A stretch of 64,000 nt of DNA from Axinella damicornis (Eukaryota; Porifera; Demospongiae; Axinellida; Axinellidae), in contig OZ007516.1 in NCBI GenBank assembly GCA_963931865.1, positions 495,358-559,357 on the forward strand. Direction: 5' to 3'. Shown piece after piece: positions 24,636 through 49,826 of the stretch. Both the position numbers and the translations under genes were made by a program. Under the pieces are notes generated by a model. The model did not search any database. It was given only the letters and a program-made list of their open reading frames with translations, and was not told where the DNA came from. Each line of letters opens with the position of its first letter. Position 1 is the first letter of the stretch.

Positions 24636-26942
24636 TCAAAGCACCCTATCATCATAGCGACGAATCTTGGTCAGAAACGAGCTCATGGAAAGGTCCTTTT
24701 GTTTCGTGCATGTTCCAGCACTAAGATCACATGTGTAGCCGCTTGGGCAGCAGTGCTCACCATCAGTGCAGCAAACAGCATTCGCGATGGGACAACAGCC
24801 CCATTGGCCTGAGGTCAGATGGCAACAAGTATTCCCACTTGGGCACTGGCTCTTCCCATCAGGACAGATGGCGTTCTTCAATGCGGGCTGCTTCTTGAAC
24901 ATAGTGATTGTTTCTGCTTCTTTCATGCACGTTCCAGAACCAATTTCGCATGTGTAGCCGCTTGGGCAGCAGTGCTTGTTATCGCTGCAGCACACTGCGT
25001 TCAGGACAGGACAACAGCCCCATTCGCCCGAGCTCACCTTGCAACAAGTGTCCCCGTCTGCGCACTGGCTCTGCCCATCAGGACAGATGACATTCTTCAA
25101 TACGGGCTGCTTCTTGAACATAGCGATCGTTTCTGCTTCTTTCGTGCATTTTCCAGAGCCAACATCGCATGTGTAGCCGCTTGGGCAGCAGTGCTTGCCA
25201 TCGCTGCAGCAAACTGCGTTCAGGACAGGACAACAGCCCCATTCGCCCGAGCTCACCTTGCAACAAGTGTCCCCGTCTGCGCACTGGCTCTGCCCATCAG
25301 GACAGATGACATTCTTCAATACGGGCTGCTTCTTGAACATAGCGATTGTTTCTGCTTCTTTTGTGCACTTTCCAGAGCCAACATCGCATGTGTAGCCGCT
25401 TGGGCAACAATGCACATGGTCGCTGCAGCAAGTTGCGTTTGGGACAGGACAACAGCCCCATTCGCCCGAGCTCACCTCGCAACAAGTGTCCCCGTCTGGG
25501 CACTGGCTCTGCCCATCAGGACAGATGATGTTCTTCAAGGCAGGCTGCTTCTTGAACATAGCGATCGTTTCTGCTTCTTTTGTGCACTTTCCAGAGCCAA
25601 CTTCGCATGTGTAGCCACTTGGGCAGCAGTGCACACGATCGGTGCAGCAAACTGCGGTTGGGAGAGGACAACAGCCCCATTGGCCTGAGGTCGTCATGCA
25701 GCAAGTGTTCCCATTGGGACACTCGCTCTGTCCATCAGGACATACGACATTCTTCAATACGGGCTGCTTCTTGAACATAGCGATTGTTTCTGCTGCTTTC
25801 GTGCACATTCCAGAGCCAGTATCGCATGTGTAGCCGCTTGGGCAGCAGTGCTGGTGATCGCTGCAGCAAACTGCGTTTGGGACAGGACAACAGCCCCATT
25901 CGCCCGAGCTCACCTCGCAACAAGTGTCCCCGTCTGGGCACTGGCTCTGCCCATCAGGACAGATGATGTTCTTCAAGGCAGGCTGCTTCTTGAACATAGC
26001 GATCGTTTCTGCTTCTTTCGTGCACTTTCCAGAGCCAACTTCGCATGTGTAGCCGCTTGGGCAGCAGTGCACACGATCGGTGCAGCAAACTGCGGTTGGG
26101 AGAGGACAACAGCCATATTTGCCTGAGGTCGTCATGCAGCAAGTGTTCCCATTGGGACACTCGCTCTGTCCATCAGGACATATGACATTCTTCAATACGG
26201 GCTGCTTCTTGAACATAGCGATTGTTTCTGCTTCTTTTGTGCACTTTCCAGAGCCAACATCGCATGTGTAGCCGCTTGGGCAACAATGCACATGGTCGCT
26301 GCAGCAAGTTGCGTTTGGGACAGGACAACAGCCCCATTCGCCCGAGCTCACCTCGCAACAAGTGTCCCCGTCTGGGCACTGGCTCTGCCCATCAGGACAG
26401 ATGATGTTCTTCAAGGCAGGCTGCTTCTTGAACATAGCGATCGTTTCTGCTTCTTTCGTGCACTTTCCAGAGCTAACTTCGCATGTGTAGCCGCTTGGGC
26501 AACAGTGCTTGCCATCGCTGCAGCAAACTGCGGTTGGGAGAGGACAACAGCCCCATTGGCCTGAGGTCGTCATGCAGCAAGTGTTCCCATTGGGACACTC
26601 GCTCTGTCCATCAGGACATACGACATTCTTCAATACGGGCTGCTTCTTGAACATAGCGATTGTTTCTGCTGCTTTCGTGCACGTTCCAGAGCCAGTATCG
26701 CATGTGTAGCCACTTGGGCAACAGTGCTGGTCATCTTTGCAGCAAACTGCATTCGGGACAGGACAACAGCCCCATTGATCCGAAGTTATATGGCAGCAAG
26801 TGTTGCCTGCCGGACAATGCGCCGTGCTGTTGGGACACGGAACGGGGCCCACGTCCACGTTTTCCATAGAGAAAGTAGTAAACGGGTAGGCGTTTGCAGC
26901 CGTGAAGGCCGCCATGCAGAGAACAACAGGTAGCAGGCGCAT
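24636..26942 (-). CDS. Secreted granulin-repeat protein (ten granulin domains)
   Basis: An intronless frame of 768 aa starts with the signal peptide MRLLPVVLCMAAFTAANA. Ten granulin domains follow, each with the 12-Cys pattern of paired cysteines (for example TCCMTTSGQWGCCPLPTAVC, then HCCPSGYTC). They are joined by a nearly invariant linker, KEAETIAMFKKQPVLKN. The tail is KQKDLSMSSFLTKIRRYDD. Animal progranulins are secreted and lysosomal, and are cut in the linkers into granulin peptides. The constant linker suggests regular processing, an inference. Repeats are almost identical in DNA and alternate between two main types (CCMTTSG and CCEVSSGE), so recent unequal exchange is likely and assembly could have gained or lost units. 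The gene converges on the dehydratase-like gene 260 bp away. Confidence 0.93.
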   Translation of the reverse strand: MRLLPVVLCMAAFTAANAYPFTTFSMENVDVGPVPCPNSTAHCPAGNTCCHITSDQWGCCPVPNAVCCKDDQHCCPSGYTCDTGSGTCTKAAETIAMFKKQPVLKNVVCPDGQSECPNGNTCCMTTSGQWGCCPLPTAVCCSDGKHCCPSGYTCEVSSGKCTKEAETIAMFKKQPALKNIICPDGQSQCPDGDTCCEVSSGEWGCCPVPNATCCSDHVHCCPSGYTCDVGSGKCTKEAETIAMFKKQPVLKNVICPDGQSECPNGNTCCMTTSGKYGCCPLPTAVCCTDRVHCCPSGYTCEVGSGKCTKEAETIAMFKKQPALKNIICPDGQSQCPDGDTCCEVSSGEWGCCPVPNAVCCSDHQHCCPSGYTCDTGSGMCTKAAETIAMFKKQPVLKNVVCPDGQSECPNGNTCCMTTSGQWGCCPLPTAVCCTDRVHCCPSGYTCEVGSGKCTKEAETIAMFKKQPALKNIICPDGQSQCPDGDTCCEVSSGEWGCCPVPNATCCSDHVHCCPSGYTCDVGSGKCTKEAETIAMFKKQPVLKNVICPDGQSQCADGDTCCKVSSGEWGCCPVLNAVCCSDGKHCCPSGYTCDVGSGKCTKEAETIAMFKKQPVLKNVICPDGQSQCADGDTCCKVSSGEWGCCPVLNAVCCSDNKHCCPSGYTCEIGSGTCMKEAETITMFKKQPALKNAICPDGKSQCPSGNTCCHLTSGQWGCCPIANAVCCTDGEHCCPSGYTCDLSAGTCTKQKDLSMSSFLTKIRRYDDRVL

Positions 26943-28192
26943 CTTCGCTTGTGTTTACTCTAGCAGCACTCCAATTCAGTCGTGAGTACTCCACGCTGTA
27001 TTATCATACGCGCACGCGCACTCGATCGATTATATAGATAGCGATTGATCATGTGATTGCTGGTAGAAGTGCGCATGCGTGATCGCATGTGGAGGCCAGT
27101 TTCCATACAGAGAGTGTTTTGGTCTGTTTCTGTATTAAACAACACACTTCGTGTTGACTTTCTGTCTGGTGTAACTAATGAGCCGATGTTCTGATGGTGA
27201 AAGGCTGTTATTGGAGGTTCTCATTTCTCTCTGTACTGTGTTTGAAGTGTGTGTACCACCGTAACAATGATTATTGTCGCTGTAATTTGTCTTTGTTTAC
27301 GCAGGGCTTCCCTGAAAATTAGCTATAGAGCTGAGGAAACTACCCTACTAAAATAGAAGTTCATCTATCCATCTATCTATCTATCTCACTGGAATGTAAA
27401 GTGCAACCCTCTTGCATTTTACAGTTGACAACCTTTATGCATTCCAGCTGTCGCAGCAGCAAAGAAACAGGACGTTGAAGATCAGTTTTCTGAAGACCAT
27501 TGCCTGTACCGCTGGACACGATTGTGGGCAAGAATGACATTTAGGCAGTATCCTGCTCATTCCTGCAGCTGAGAACTGAGGTGTGATGTGTGATGACTAA
27601 CAGTGCATTTATATACTCTGGCAACAGTGGACTTTGGATTAAGGAAATTAGCTACATTGTACTTTCATAGCTTTCATGATGTCATCAGAGTCAGTGATTA
27701 TTATCAGAGGAGTTGTGTTGGTATTGCAGCAACTAAGTGGGAGCAAAGGCGCCTTCAGCAGCTTGATGTGCCCTTAGTGGGAGCCTTGCAAATTAGTAGA
27801 GGGCCTCATGCAAAATTGACATTATCAAGCAGGCCGGGGGGGAGGAGCAGTTTGTTTTGGTGAAACATGTATTGCCAGGTGCTTATGGTATTGCCCTAGC
27901 CTCATTCCCATGGCTTTTTGAATACGTCTATGGCTTGTTAGGGAAGTCTCTATACCCTCTATACCTAATTTTGTATGAGTACGTTAGCTCATATGATGAT
28001 CATCAGCTGTTGGGCTGACTTCCATCCGAAGTTATAAATACAATGACAGCTCCAAAGATAGACCCAACTTCATGTCATATATACGTGCATGTTTGTACTC
28101 ACAGTCACTCACTAGCAAATAACTAATGTGGCTACAGTATTCAGGAGTGCACTTCACAATAGCTACTAGTTAAGAATCAAAAAAAGTTATAT
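26943..28192. other. Intergenic region with a degenerate repeat copy
   Basis: No gene was recognised. It contains a short TCTA tract (about 27366-27388). 27603-27735 is a shortened copy of 30990-31150 (shared catttatatactctggcaac and gattattatcagaggagttg). The first 60 bases upstream of 26942 presumably hold the granulin gene promoter. Confidence 0.6.
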
Positions 28193-29398
28193 CTAGCTAC
28201 AAGCTGTGCAAGTTCTCCACTGGACTACTGTGAGATTGTATGTATTGGTACCAGTCCACTGGCCACCAATGGGCTTGACAGCACCTAGTCCATTTACGAC
28301 TCTTCCCGACCAGGGAACACTTAGGGTTGCTACGGTAATTGTTGCTTTCTTGACAATTGCATGTCCTGGGGGGACGTTGACTGATGAATGATAATTATAG
28401 AAGACAGTGTTTGAATTTTCTCGTGTGAGGCTGACACTTCGTGAGGAGGATGCAGAAACTGTTACACCAGCAGAAACATATGGAAGGCCTACTGAAACTG
28501 TTGCACTGGTTCCCAAGGTAACCTGGTGCTGATGGGTGAAGCTATTTGTCTCGGTAACAGTTCTTGACAATGCAAACGTCCCAGTTAGTGCAACGCTTGA
28601 ACCTAAATTGTCATACATTTTCACTAACAGTATTTCTGGACGTGACTGGAGCACTCTTGCTTGATTGATTGCAAACCCAACATTACAAATGTTGACTCTG
28701 CGTTGGGCAGCATGAAAGTCCGAAGTGCGTTTGACGAAGACATCGTTACTAAACTCTGCATTGTAACATGCCACTGTCATGCGATTGTTTCCTACTTCCT
28801 GAGTGATGCCACCACTATGGTCCAAGCTACTACACCATCTGCTAGCAGCAGCAAAGCAATTATCTGAATCCGAATTTGGATATGTGCACAAGTGATGATG
28901 GCTTCGAAGAACATCAGCACGGACACTTTCTTTTCGGGTACTCCGGAAGCAGCGAACTCCGAGTACACCATTTCCAACTTCTTGGCTGATTCCAGCGAAA
29001 TCACGACCAAACCTGGCTGCACAGTATCGATGGATGGCTGCCAGGCAATCTCGATGCTGGCTCTTCTGGAGTGAACACCAAGAATGATGTCGCCGCAACT
29101 CGCCAATACTTACATCTCCACTCCAGTGTGCTCGAAGGCATGACATACCGATACGCAGGTCTCTGTGCTCACGCGATATTCCAATCTTTTCCCCTGCCAG
29201 TGTTGGTGGGTATGTTACTCTATTGCAAAAGCGGTGCATGGCAGCGACACAGTCCGGATTGCGGCTCTTCTGGTTATGGTTGCAACCACTGTGCAACTCT
29301 CTCAAAACTATTTCAGGTGCTGACGTTTCACAGCTTTCTTGAAAGCTGCAATTGGCCATAGCGGCCAGGACAATTAGAACTGTAATCCACTTCATCAT
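28193..29398 (-). CDS. Secreted Cys-rich triple-repeat protein with aerolysin-like C-terminal region
   Basis: An intronless frame of 401 aa with signal peptide MMKWITVLIVLAAMANC. Residues of about 28-225 form three related units of 60-70 aa, each with four Cys (pattern H-x-x-C ... C-x-A-A-x-x-R-[FY]-C or close ... [GS]I-[ST]-[QR]-E ... V-x-C). Residues of about 235-401 are Ser/Thr/Val-rich alternating beta sequence with little Cys. This includes a long amphipathic stretch (TVSVGLPYVSAGVTVSASSS) and VPPGHAIV, as in beta-pore-forming proteins of the aerolysin/ETX-MTX2 type. Such proteins are secreted, bind a surface ligand and oligomerise; defence or prey-handling roles are common. Neither the repeat family nor the pore-forming activity can be confirmed by eye, so the function is inferred. 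Frame and active region look unbroken. Confidence 0.7.
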   Translation of the reverse strand: MMKWITVLIVLAAMANCSFQESCETSAPEIVLRELHSGCNHNQKSRNPDCVAAMHRFCNRVTYPPTLAGEKIGISREHRDLRIGMSCLRAHWSGDVSIGELRRHHSWCSLQKSQHRDCLAAIHRYCAARFGRDFAGISQEVGNGVLGVRCFRSTRKESVRADVLRSHHHLCTYPNSDSDNCFAAASRWCSSLDHSGGITQEVGNNRMTVACYNAEFSNDVFVKRTSDFHAAQRRVNICNVGFAINQARVLQSRPEILLVKMYDNLGSSVALTGTFALSRTVTETNSFTHQHQVTLGTSATVSVGLPYVSAGVTVSASSSRSVSLTRENSNTVFYNYHSSVNVPPGHAIVKKATITVATLSVPWSGRVVNGLGAVKPIGGQWTGTNTYNLTVVQWRTCTACS

Positions 29399-29652
29399 AG
29401 CTAAACCTGCAAACCAATGGAAGAGAACAGTCTGACATTAAGTTGTTTCTTTCCCATACTCCATCCATTACACCTAATCAACCTGCTGAACGAAGCTTAT
29501 GACACTAACCAAATCCTTTTATGATTGTCTAGACATATCTCTAGTGCAGCTGGTGAATGTCACATTCCATATTTGATCTGGCAAGATTCGTTCCTCTTAG
29601 CTGTAATCAATGAGTGGGTGGGTACCTTCATCAGTGTTAGCTGTATATACTA

Positions 29653-29924
29653 CAAGTAATAAAAAACATTTGAAAATGTAACAGGATGTAGGGATACCAG
29701 AACGGCAAAAAGTAAGGAAACAAGGCAGGGATGATCGAACAAAACAGTGAAGTATACAATCCCCCTACAGAGATCTTTTTCCATATACGTGTATAATGAA
29801 AAAGATATGTAGGGGGATTGTATACTTCACTGTTTTGTTCGATCATCCCTGCCTTGTTTCCTTACTTTTTGCCGTTCTGGTATCCCTACATCCTGTTACA
29901 TTTTCAAATGTTTTTTATTACTTG
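29653..29924. repeat. Long near-perfect palindrome, copy 1
   Basis: Arms of about 125 bp (from caagtaataaaaaacattt to its complement) surround a short AT-rich loop near 29790. The palindrome starts a 1-kb segment that is duplicated at 31641. Confidence 0.92.
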
Positions 29925-30720
29925 TTTATGCCCTTTTTTATCAGCAGCGCATGCAATTTGCCATCACAGAGCAGAAGTCGGTGTCCTCACAAGTAGTAGG
30001 AGCCCTTGCTTTGGTATATGGACAAATTATATTGACTTCGGTATTCACATTGGTTGAAGAATCAGACCCAAGTCAACCCTTTCTGGATGGATACTAAGGC
30101 AGTAATCCCTGTCTGAACTCTGAAGACCATAATATTATATACCAGAAGTAGCAAGATATAGTCTTTAGATAGGCATTCAGCCTCTCACAGAACACAGTAG
30201 ATAGTATACTAGTAACATAACAATAACACAACGGCGGCGCAAGACACTTCTAATTCAGCGATCTTGAGTAATAATTACGTTCGTTGCTAAGTGATCGCGC
30301 ATGCGTACAAACGAGAAAATGGCGTGACTAAAAAAGCCATAGTTATTGAGTGGGCAGCTGCAGCCGCCTGGTGAAAACTTGGAGGTTGCGAAAAAGCGAT
30401 GGCCAGGTGCACTACTCGGTGTAAAATGCTGCTGTTTCGTGCGAAAACCATCATGGGTGATTGAGGCGACGACGAGCTAGCCCGTCTGAAGAAAGAAGAA
30501 AGAAGAAGAAGAAGAAAGAAAAACAATTTGCCCGTTTTGCGAGTACCTGGTGTGGTACTTTCGTGACGGTTTTTCGCGACGCGAGGAGTCTTGTTGGTCA
30601 TGAAAACACTCGAAGATGAACGGTATGTGCTTATAAAGGCTTATAAGTGTACCGTTTCTGAGATTTGGAGAGATTCTTTTGTATTAGCATAATATATTGC
30701 GTGTACGTACGTCGTATCCC
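29653..30720. repeat. Duplicated segment, copy 1 (with 31641-32700)
   Basis: After the palindrome the two segments stay alignable for about 1 kb: tttctggatggatactaag, acttctaattcagcgatctt, gcatgcgtacaaac, the GAA-rich tract and gtaccgtttctgagatttgg. Both carry an ATG-led stretch MKTLEDER followed by a possible donor (CG|GTATGTG). Whether this is a mobile element or a gene duplication is unresolved. Confidence 0.8.
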
Positions 30721-30773
30721 TACATACAGAGTCTACCGACTCTGTGATACCAGTAATTTGCCCATCCATAAAG

Positions 30774-31236
30774 CTGGATGGAGGCACAGAGATTGCGGCT
30801 AACCATTTATACTGCACTAGCACTGAAAGCACATGATTGGGACAACTCACTTCTAACAGATGTAGCTATGGATGCTTTACTCGTAGCCAGAAGCAATCCA
30901 ACTGGTCTGGACTCTGCAGTTAATGTAGTCTTATCACCAGCAGTCAGTAGTAGAGAACGTCTGTTGTGTGCCTGTGGTTGTGTTCGTGCTGCAGTGCATT
31001 TATATACTCTGGCAACAGCCAGTGGACTTTGGATTAAGGAAATTAGCTACATTGTACTTTCCTCCATTGATGACATCATGAAAGCTATAGCTTTCATGAT
31101 GTCATCAATGGAGGAAAGAGCCAGTGATTATTATCAGAGGAGTTGTGTTAGTCATCACACTTTGTTGAACCTCTGGAGGAAACTGACTAGCTATGAATCA
31201 CCTCAGGAGTTGTGGTGTATCATCAAACTTTGTTGA
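30774..31236 (+). CDS. Hypothetical protein fragment, unrecognised
   Basis: An open frame of about 152 aa (MEAQRLRLTIYTALALKAHD ... ending KLC). The first part is non-repetitive and protein-like, with alternating helices (DSAVNVVLSPAV, RERLLCACGCVRAAVHL). From about residue 88 the frame runs across a palindrome (31064-31112). An acceptor just upstream (AAAG|CTGG) would join in phase to the MKTLEDER stretch at about 30602. A shortened related sequence lies at 27603. No family was recognised. It could be a decayed gene caught in a duplicated segment. Confidence 0.3.
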
Positions 31237-31640
31237 ACAGGAAATGGACCACTGGGCTATTATTTGAGGAGTTGGGTTAGTCCTTGAACCTCAGTGGAGG
31301 AAACAGACTAAAAACAGACTAATGAGCCAATGAATGGTGTCAAACTTCCATTGACCTCAGTGGAGGAAATTGCTGAAATTTGAACAATATTGAGCTATTG
31401 TTCAATGATAATGACTGCATTGTTATCATTGAGAGTCATCTTTTGTGTTATGCATAGTGAATGTGCAACCTGTGGGACCTCGAGCTCTGCCTGAAGAATT
31501 TTATGTAGATTTCGATGTTTACTCAGCTAGATGAACCTTTTACCCACTATACTTGCCTACATGACTAGACAGAGCTCTCAATCCACAGTACACACACATA
31601 TATGTACACTTAAATGCGTACAGGTCAAGTTTACATGCTA

Positions 31641-32700
31641 CAAGTAATAAAAAACATTTAAAATGTAACAGGATGTAGGGATACCAGAACCGCAAAAAGT
31701 AAGGAAACAAGGTAGGGATGATCACACAAAACAGTGAAGTATACAACCCCCTACAGAGATCTTTTTCCATAATACGTGTATAATGAAAAAAGATATGTAG
31801 GGGGATTGTATACTTCACTGTTTTGTGTGATCATCCCTACCTTGTTTCCTTACTTTTTGCGGTTCTGGTATCCCTACATCCTGTTACATTTTAAATGTTT
31901 TTTATTACGTCATTTTTTTTAGCAGCAGGCGCATGCATACTGGACTCTGGCATTTACACTGCCAGCAATGGCTGAAGAATCAGACCCAAGCATCTCAAAA
32001 GCCAACCCTTTTCTGGATGGATACTAAGCCAGTGCTCCCTGAGCTGAAGTAGTATAGGTAAAATAGCTATACCAGATAGTAGTAGTGACACATTGTTGAG
32101 TCTTTAGATAGGCATTCACCCCTCTCACAGAACACAGTCTAGTAACATATATAGCACAGAGAATTCACCTCAGTCTAGTTACGGTAACACAACAGCGCAA
32201 GGCACTTCTAATTCAGCGATCTTGAATAATAATTACGTATCGTTGCTAAGTGATCGTTTAAGTGCGCATGCGTACAAACATGAAAATGGCGTGACAAATG
32301 AAGCCATAGTTATTGAGTGGGCAGCTGTAGCCGCCTGGTGAAGACTTGGAGGTTGCCAAAAAGCGATGGGCTGGTGCACTGCTTGGTGTAAAATGCTGCT
32401 GTTTCGTGCGAAAACCATCATGAGGGATTGAGGCGACGTTGAGCTAGCCCGTCTGAAAGAAAGAAGAAGAAGAAAGAAGAAAGAAAAACAATTTGCCAGT
32501 TTTGCGAGTACCTGGTGCGGTACTTTCGCGACGGTTTTTCGCGACGCGAGGAGTCTTGTTGGTCATGAAAACACTCGAAGATGAACGGTATGTGGTTATA
32601 AAGGCTTATAAGTGTACCGTTTCTGAGATTTGGAGAGATTCTTTTGTATTAGCATATATTGCGTGTACGTCGTATCCCTACATACAGAGTCTACCGACTA
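31641..32700. repeat. Duplicated segment, copy 2, with palindrome 31641-31909
   Basis: Direct copy of 29653-30720, starting with the same 270-bp palindrome. The two differ by scattered substitutions and small indels, so this is an old rather than an assembly-made duplication. Confidence 0.85.
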
Positions 32701-32942
32701 AGTAAATGATAATTGTAGTCACTTTGTACTGAATATGGTTTGTAGTTTGTGATACAGTCACAGTAGCCAGCAGTGGCCCAGCACTGGCAGCATGTCAACT
32801 TTGTTGTCTCACTGGACTGATTATGCCTGCTCTATTCAACAGTTTGGTTTCCCGTCACTCGTGCAGCTGATTCTGGAGTGCGGTATACTGTTATTAATTG
32901 TTCACTTATGAAGAGTTATACTGGGACAACAGGGTAATGACA

Positions 32943-34361
32943 CTAACCGATGGTGGCATAGTTTTTCAGAATCTGTTCCACAGTGACAAAGCTATCTAAG
33001 ATCTCCTGTTCTGCTAGCCCATACTGCAGATAGCGGTGCACATAGGCCCTTGCAGTGAACATATTCCAGGCCTTTTGACAGACCGAGTCAAGTGGTTGGA
33101 GGCAACTCTGACTGTTAGACACCAGTGTGCAACACTTCTCGTACTTGTTGAACATGTGCCTGCTGCACCATGTCGTGCTGGTGGAGGACCCTGGGACCCA
33201 CCTGCAGTACAGCTGGGGGTCATGAAAGGGAGAAACTTCAGCTGTGTCTAGTTCGTTTCCTCGCAGAATTACCAAGTTGGCCAGTGATTTGTTCACTCCA
33301 CGGTGAACGTGAGCCACCCTTTGTGGTTCGTCCCTTCTGTAAGAGAATAAGGAACTAGCGTGACTGCCACTCTTGAGTTGCATTGTCCAGTCCATTCCCT
33401 CTTCTGTTGGGGCATCAGTGATAAGCATCTGACGCAGGTGCTTCAACAGACCTGACCAAAGATATCTACTGTAGGCATGTGATCTCTCAGGCATTTGAGG
33501 GATGTTTTTCACAGATAAAAACTTGTAGTCTGGATGGGGACACAAATGGCTCTGCAAGTCACTCACTGAACACTGCTGGTGCAAAACTGGATCGTCCAGT
33601 CCTCGACATTGTTTGAAATGCTCAAACTTGATTGCAGGTTGTAGCACACTGGCAAGAGCGTGACAAATCACTCTGTTGATGTCACTGAATGAAATGTGCT
33701 TCAGGAGAAGCAGCTTTGAGCATGCCTGATGCAGTTGGTCGTTCTGCATCAGAATGATTGCATCTGAAGCCTTCTGCAGGTGTGCAGTTGTGAGGACAGT
33801 ATTGTAGTTTTGTACAATCACCTCCCCGGATGAGTATGGCCACACAATCTGGTTCAAGATCGTGGTATGGGGAAATTCCTCACGCAAGTTACTTGTAATG
33901 TACGCTCCTACACCAGACCCTGTCCCCCCGGCTACACTCATCAAGATCAAGAACCCCTCAACTCGGTCGCACTTCTCAGCCTGTCTTTGCACCATATCTA
34001 AGACTTTCTCAGCTGCAGCTGGACCGTAGTTACAGTAGCCATTCGCCCAGTTATTGCCAGCTCCTCGCTTTTGAGTATAAACACACGATGCATCATATTC
34101 CCATTTTTTGCCTCTTCTTGCTTCAGAAAAGGAGTGCTGCACTACCTTAGATTCCATGTCAACTAAGACAGCTCTAGCTTGCCAATTGGGCAACCTCCCA
34201 GCCTCCTTAGCAACAAAGAACCTATCCATTGCAGAATCATGGTAGGCAAAAGATTGATGTCCTGGTCGTATGGCGTTGCACGCATCTTCGTACAGCGTTG
34301 AAAACAACTGACACCCTAGCTGGTTACCACATTGGCCCAGCTGAACAGTCACTACCGACAT
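32943..34361 (-). CDS. TUBD1: Delta-tubulin
   Basis: An intronless frame of 472 aa that matches delta-tubulin throughout: start MSVVTVQLGQCGNQLG, RAVLVDME, GAGNNWANGY, the tubulin GTP-binding loop AGGTGSG (144-150), NQIVWPYSSGEVIVQNYN, SFSDIN, LLKHLRQML and KAWNMF. Length is close to vertebrate TUBD1 (about 450). Delta-tubulin is needed for centriole and basal-body triplet microtubules, so a ciliated or flagellated animal is implied. An extra loop with ECSVSDL-like character replaces part of the usual middle region. Absence of introns among intron-rich neighbours could mean an old retrocopy, but no frame damage is seen. Divergent from the HECW-type gene. Confidence 0.95.
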   Translation of the reverse strand: MSVVTVQLGQCGNQLGCQLFSTLYEDACNAIRPGHQSFAYHDSAMDRFFVAKEAGRLPNWQARAVLVDMESKVVQHSFSEARRGKKWEYDASCVYTQKRGAGNNWANGYCNYGPAAAEKVLDMVQRQAEKCDRVEGFLILMSVAGGTGSGVGAYITSNLREEFPHTTILNQIVWPYSSGEVIVQNYNTVLTTAHLQKASDAIILMQNDQLHQACSKLLLLKHISFSDINRVICHALASVLQPAIKFEHFKQCRGLDDPVLHQQCSVSDLQSHLCPHPDYKFLSVKNIPQMPERSHAYSRYLWSGLLKHLRQMLITDAPTEEGMDWTMQLKSGSHASSLFSYRRDEPQRVAHVHRGVNKSLANLVILRGNELDTAEVSPFHDPQLYCRWVPGSSTSTTWCSRHMFNKYEKCCTLVSNSQSCLQPLDSVCQKAWNMFTARAYVHRYLQYGLAEQEILDSFVTVEQILKNYATIG

Positions 34362-34681
34362 AATGGTGGAGATTCAGGACTAAGACTGTAAGAGGCTAGA
34401 ACTCCTAGGGCCGGGGGCACGCGCTAGGAATATTTTTTGCATTCTAAATAAGCGAAGGATGTTTACTTTGTGAGTGGGTGGGGCTGGGGCGGGGGGCGCC
34501 CGACTATGATGACAGTGCAGTGCAAAGTACGTGCGGTATCATGCTGCGAGTCATACATGAGGTATTTTCAGCGTGTTTTCTGAAGACAGTTGTAGTAATC
34601 GGGTCGAAGTATCGACCGCTCTCATCTGCTAGTCAAGGAAGGATCTACCTCAGGTGGATGTCATGAGTTTGGACTAGGAAG
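34362..34681. promoter_or_regulatory. Shared upstream region, delta-tubulin / HECW-type ligase
   Basis: The start codons of the two divergent genes are 320 bp apart. The region has a GC-rich block (gtgggtggggctggggcgg, near 34469). No TATA box is obvious. Confidence 0.5.
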
Positions 34682-48858
<14,177 letters not shown>

Positions 48859-48862
48859 CAGA

Positions 48863-48868
48863 AATAAA
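48863..48868 (+). terminator. Polyadenylation signal of the HECW-type gene
   Basis: AATAAA five bases after the stop codon, implying a very short 3' UTR. A distal signal is possible in the AT-rich sequence that follows. Confidence 0.6.
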
Positions 48869-49459
48869 AGTTTTACTGAAGATTTTTAGTGTTGTATACA
48901 CAAATCATTTGCATATATTATTTCTTACCCATTCAAATGTATAGTTGATGTTATTTTTATCAATCTTATAATGTTGTTATGTTATTATTACGATGAATGT
49001 GCCACAATAACAAGTCAATAACATAATTTGTAGCAGCGCTATAAATAGCTGATTGTTAGTTTACCATGAAGTTCTCTTTACCAACCAATGACTGCAAAAG
49101 CCGTCATGCATGAGCCATAAGAATTTAGGGAATTAATAGTATAGGCGTTATACTTTAAAATACTGGATTTCCAGAATTACCATGTATACTGCTTGTCTTG
49201 TGAGCATGCGCAGTAAGTACAACGCCATGTGCACCGCCGTACCGCGCGCGGCGTAGTGACGTTATAATTAGGTGTCGTGACGTCATTAACGGCCGCACAG
49301 CTAGCAAAAAACAACTGTAGATATTCAGCACTTTTTGTGCTGAAAACTGCAAGACAGGTAGTAGATTAAATTGTCAAAGTGGAAGTATCGAGACGACCTC
49401 CTTCTAGCGCTACCCTGGAGATCTGGACTTGAGGAGAAGTGTTTGCCCGGCCGGCCACA

Positions 49460-49826
49460 ATGAGTTTATTGTCGGTTGGGAAGAACTTTACGCGCATGTT
49501 TGACCAGTACTCGGTGATCTGTGTGTTCGGCTCTGTGGTGGGGTGTGTCGTGGTGCCGCTGATCACGCAGGCAAGTGGGCGCGGCAGCTGTGATGCCCCA
49601 GGCGGTAGTAGTCTGCCCTATGTATGCTGCCGGTGATGTCATTCAACAGTGTGCATGTGCGAGGCTGTAAATGGAGAAGTCCGATTGTCATAATTCTTGT
49701 ACTAAGACCTGAGGGTAACTCAATTGGTGATACATGGCTTTGTAGAGGTTATTACGTGTATACCACTGCACTCAGCATACACAATGTGTAAGAGTTCAGA
49801 GTTCACTATTGCACCTACCCCTCCCC

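Noticed and set aside
24819..26933. Plus-strand open frames across the granulin gene, up to 289 codons
   Set aside because: Periodic shadows of the granulin repeats on the other strand. They lack independent family features.
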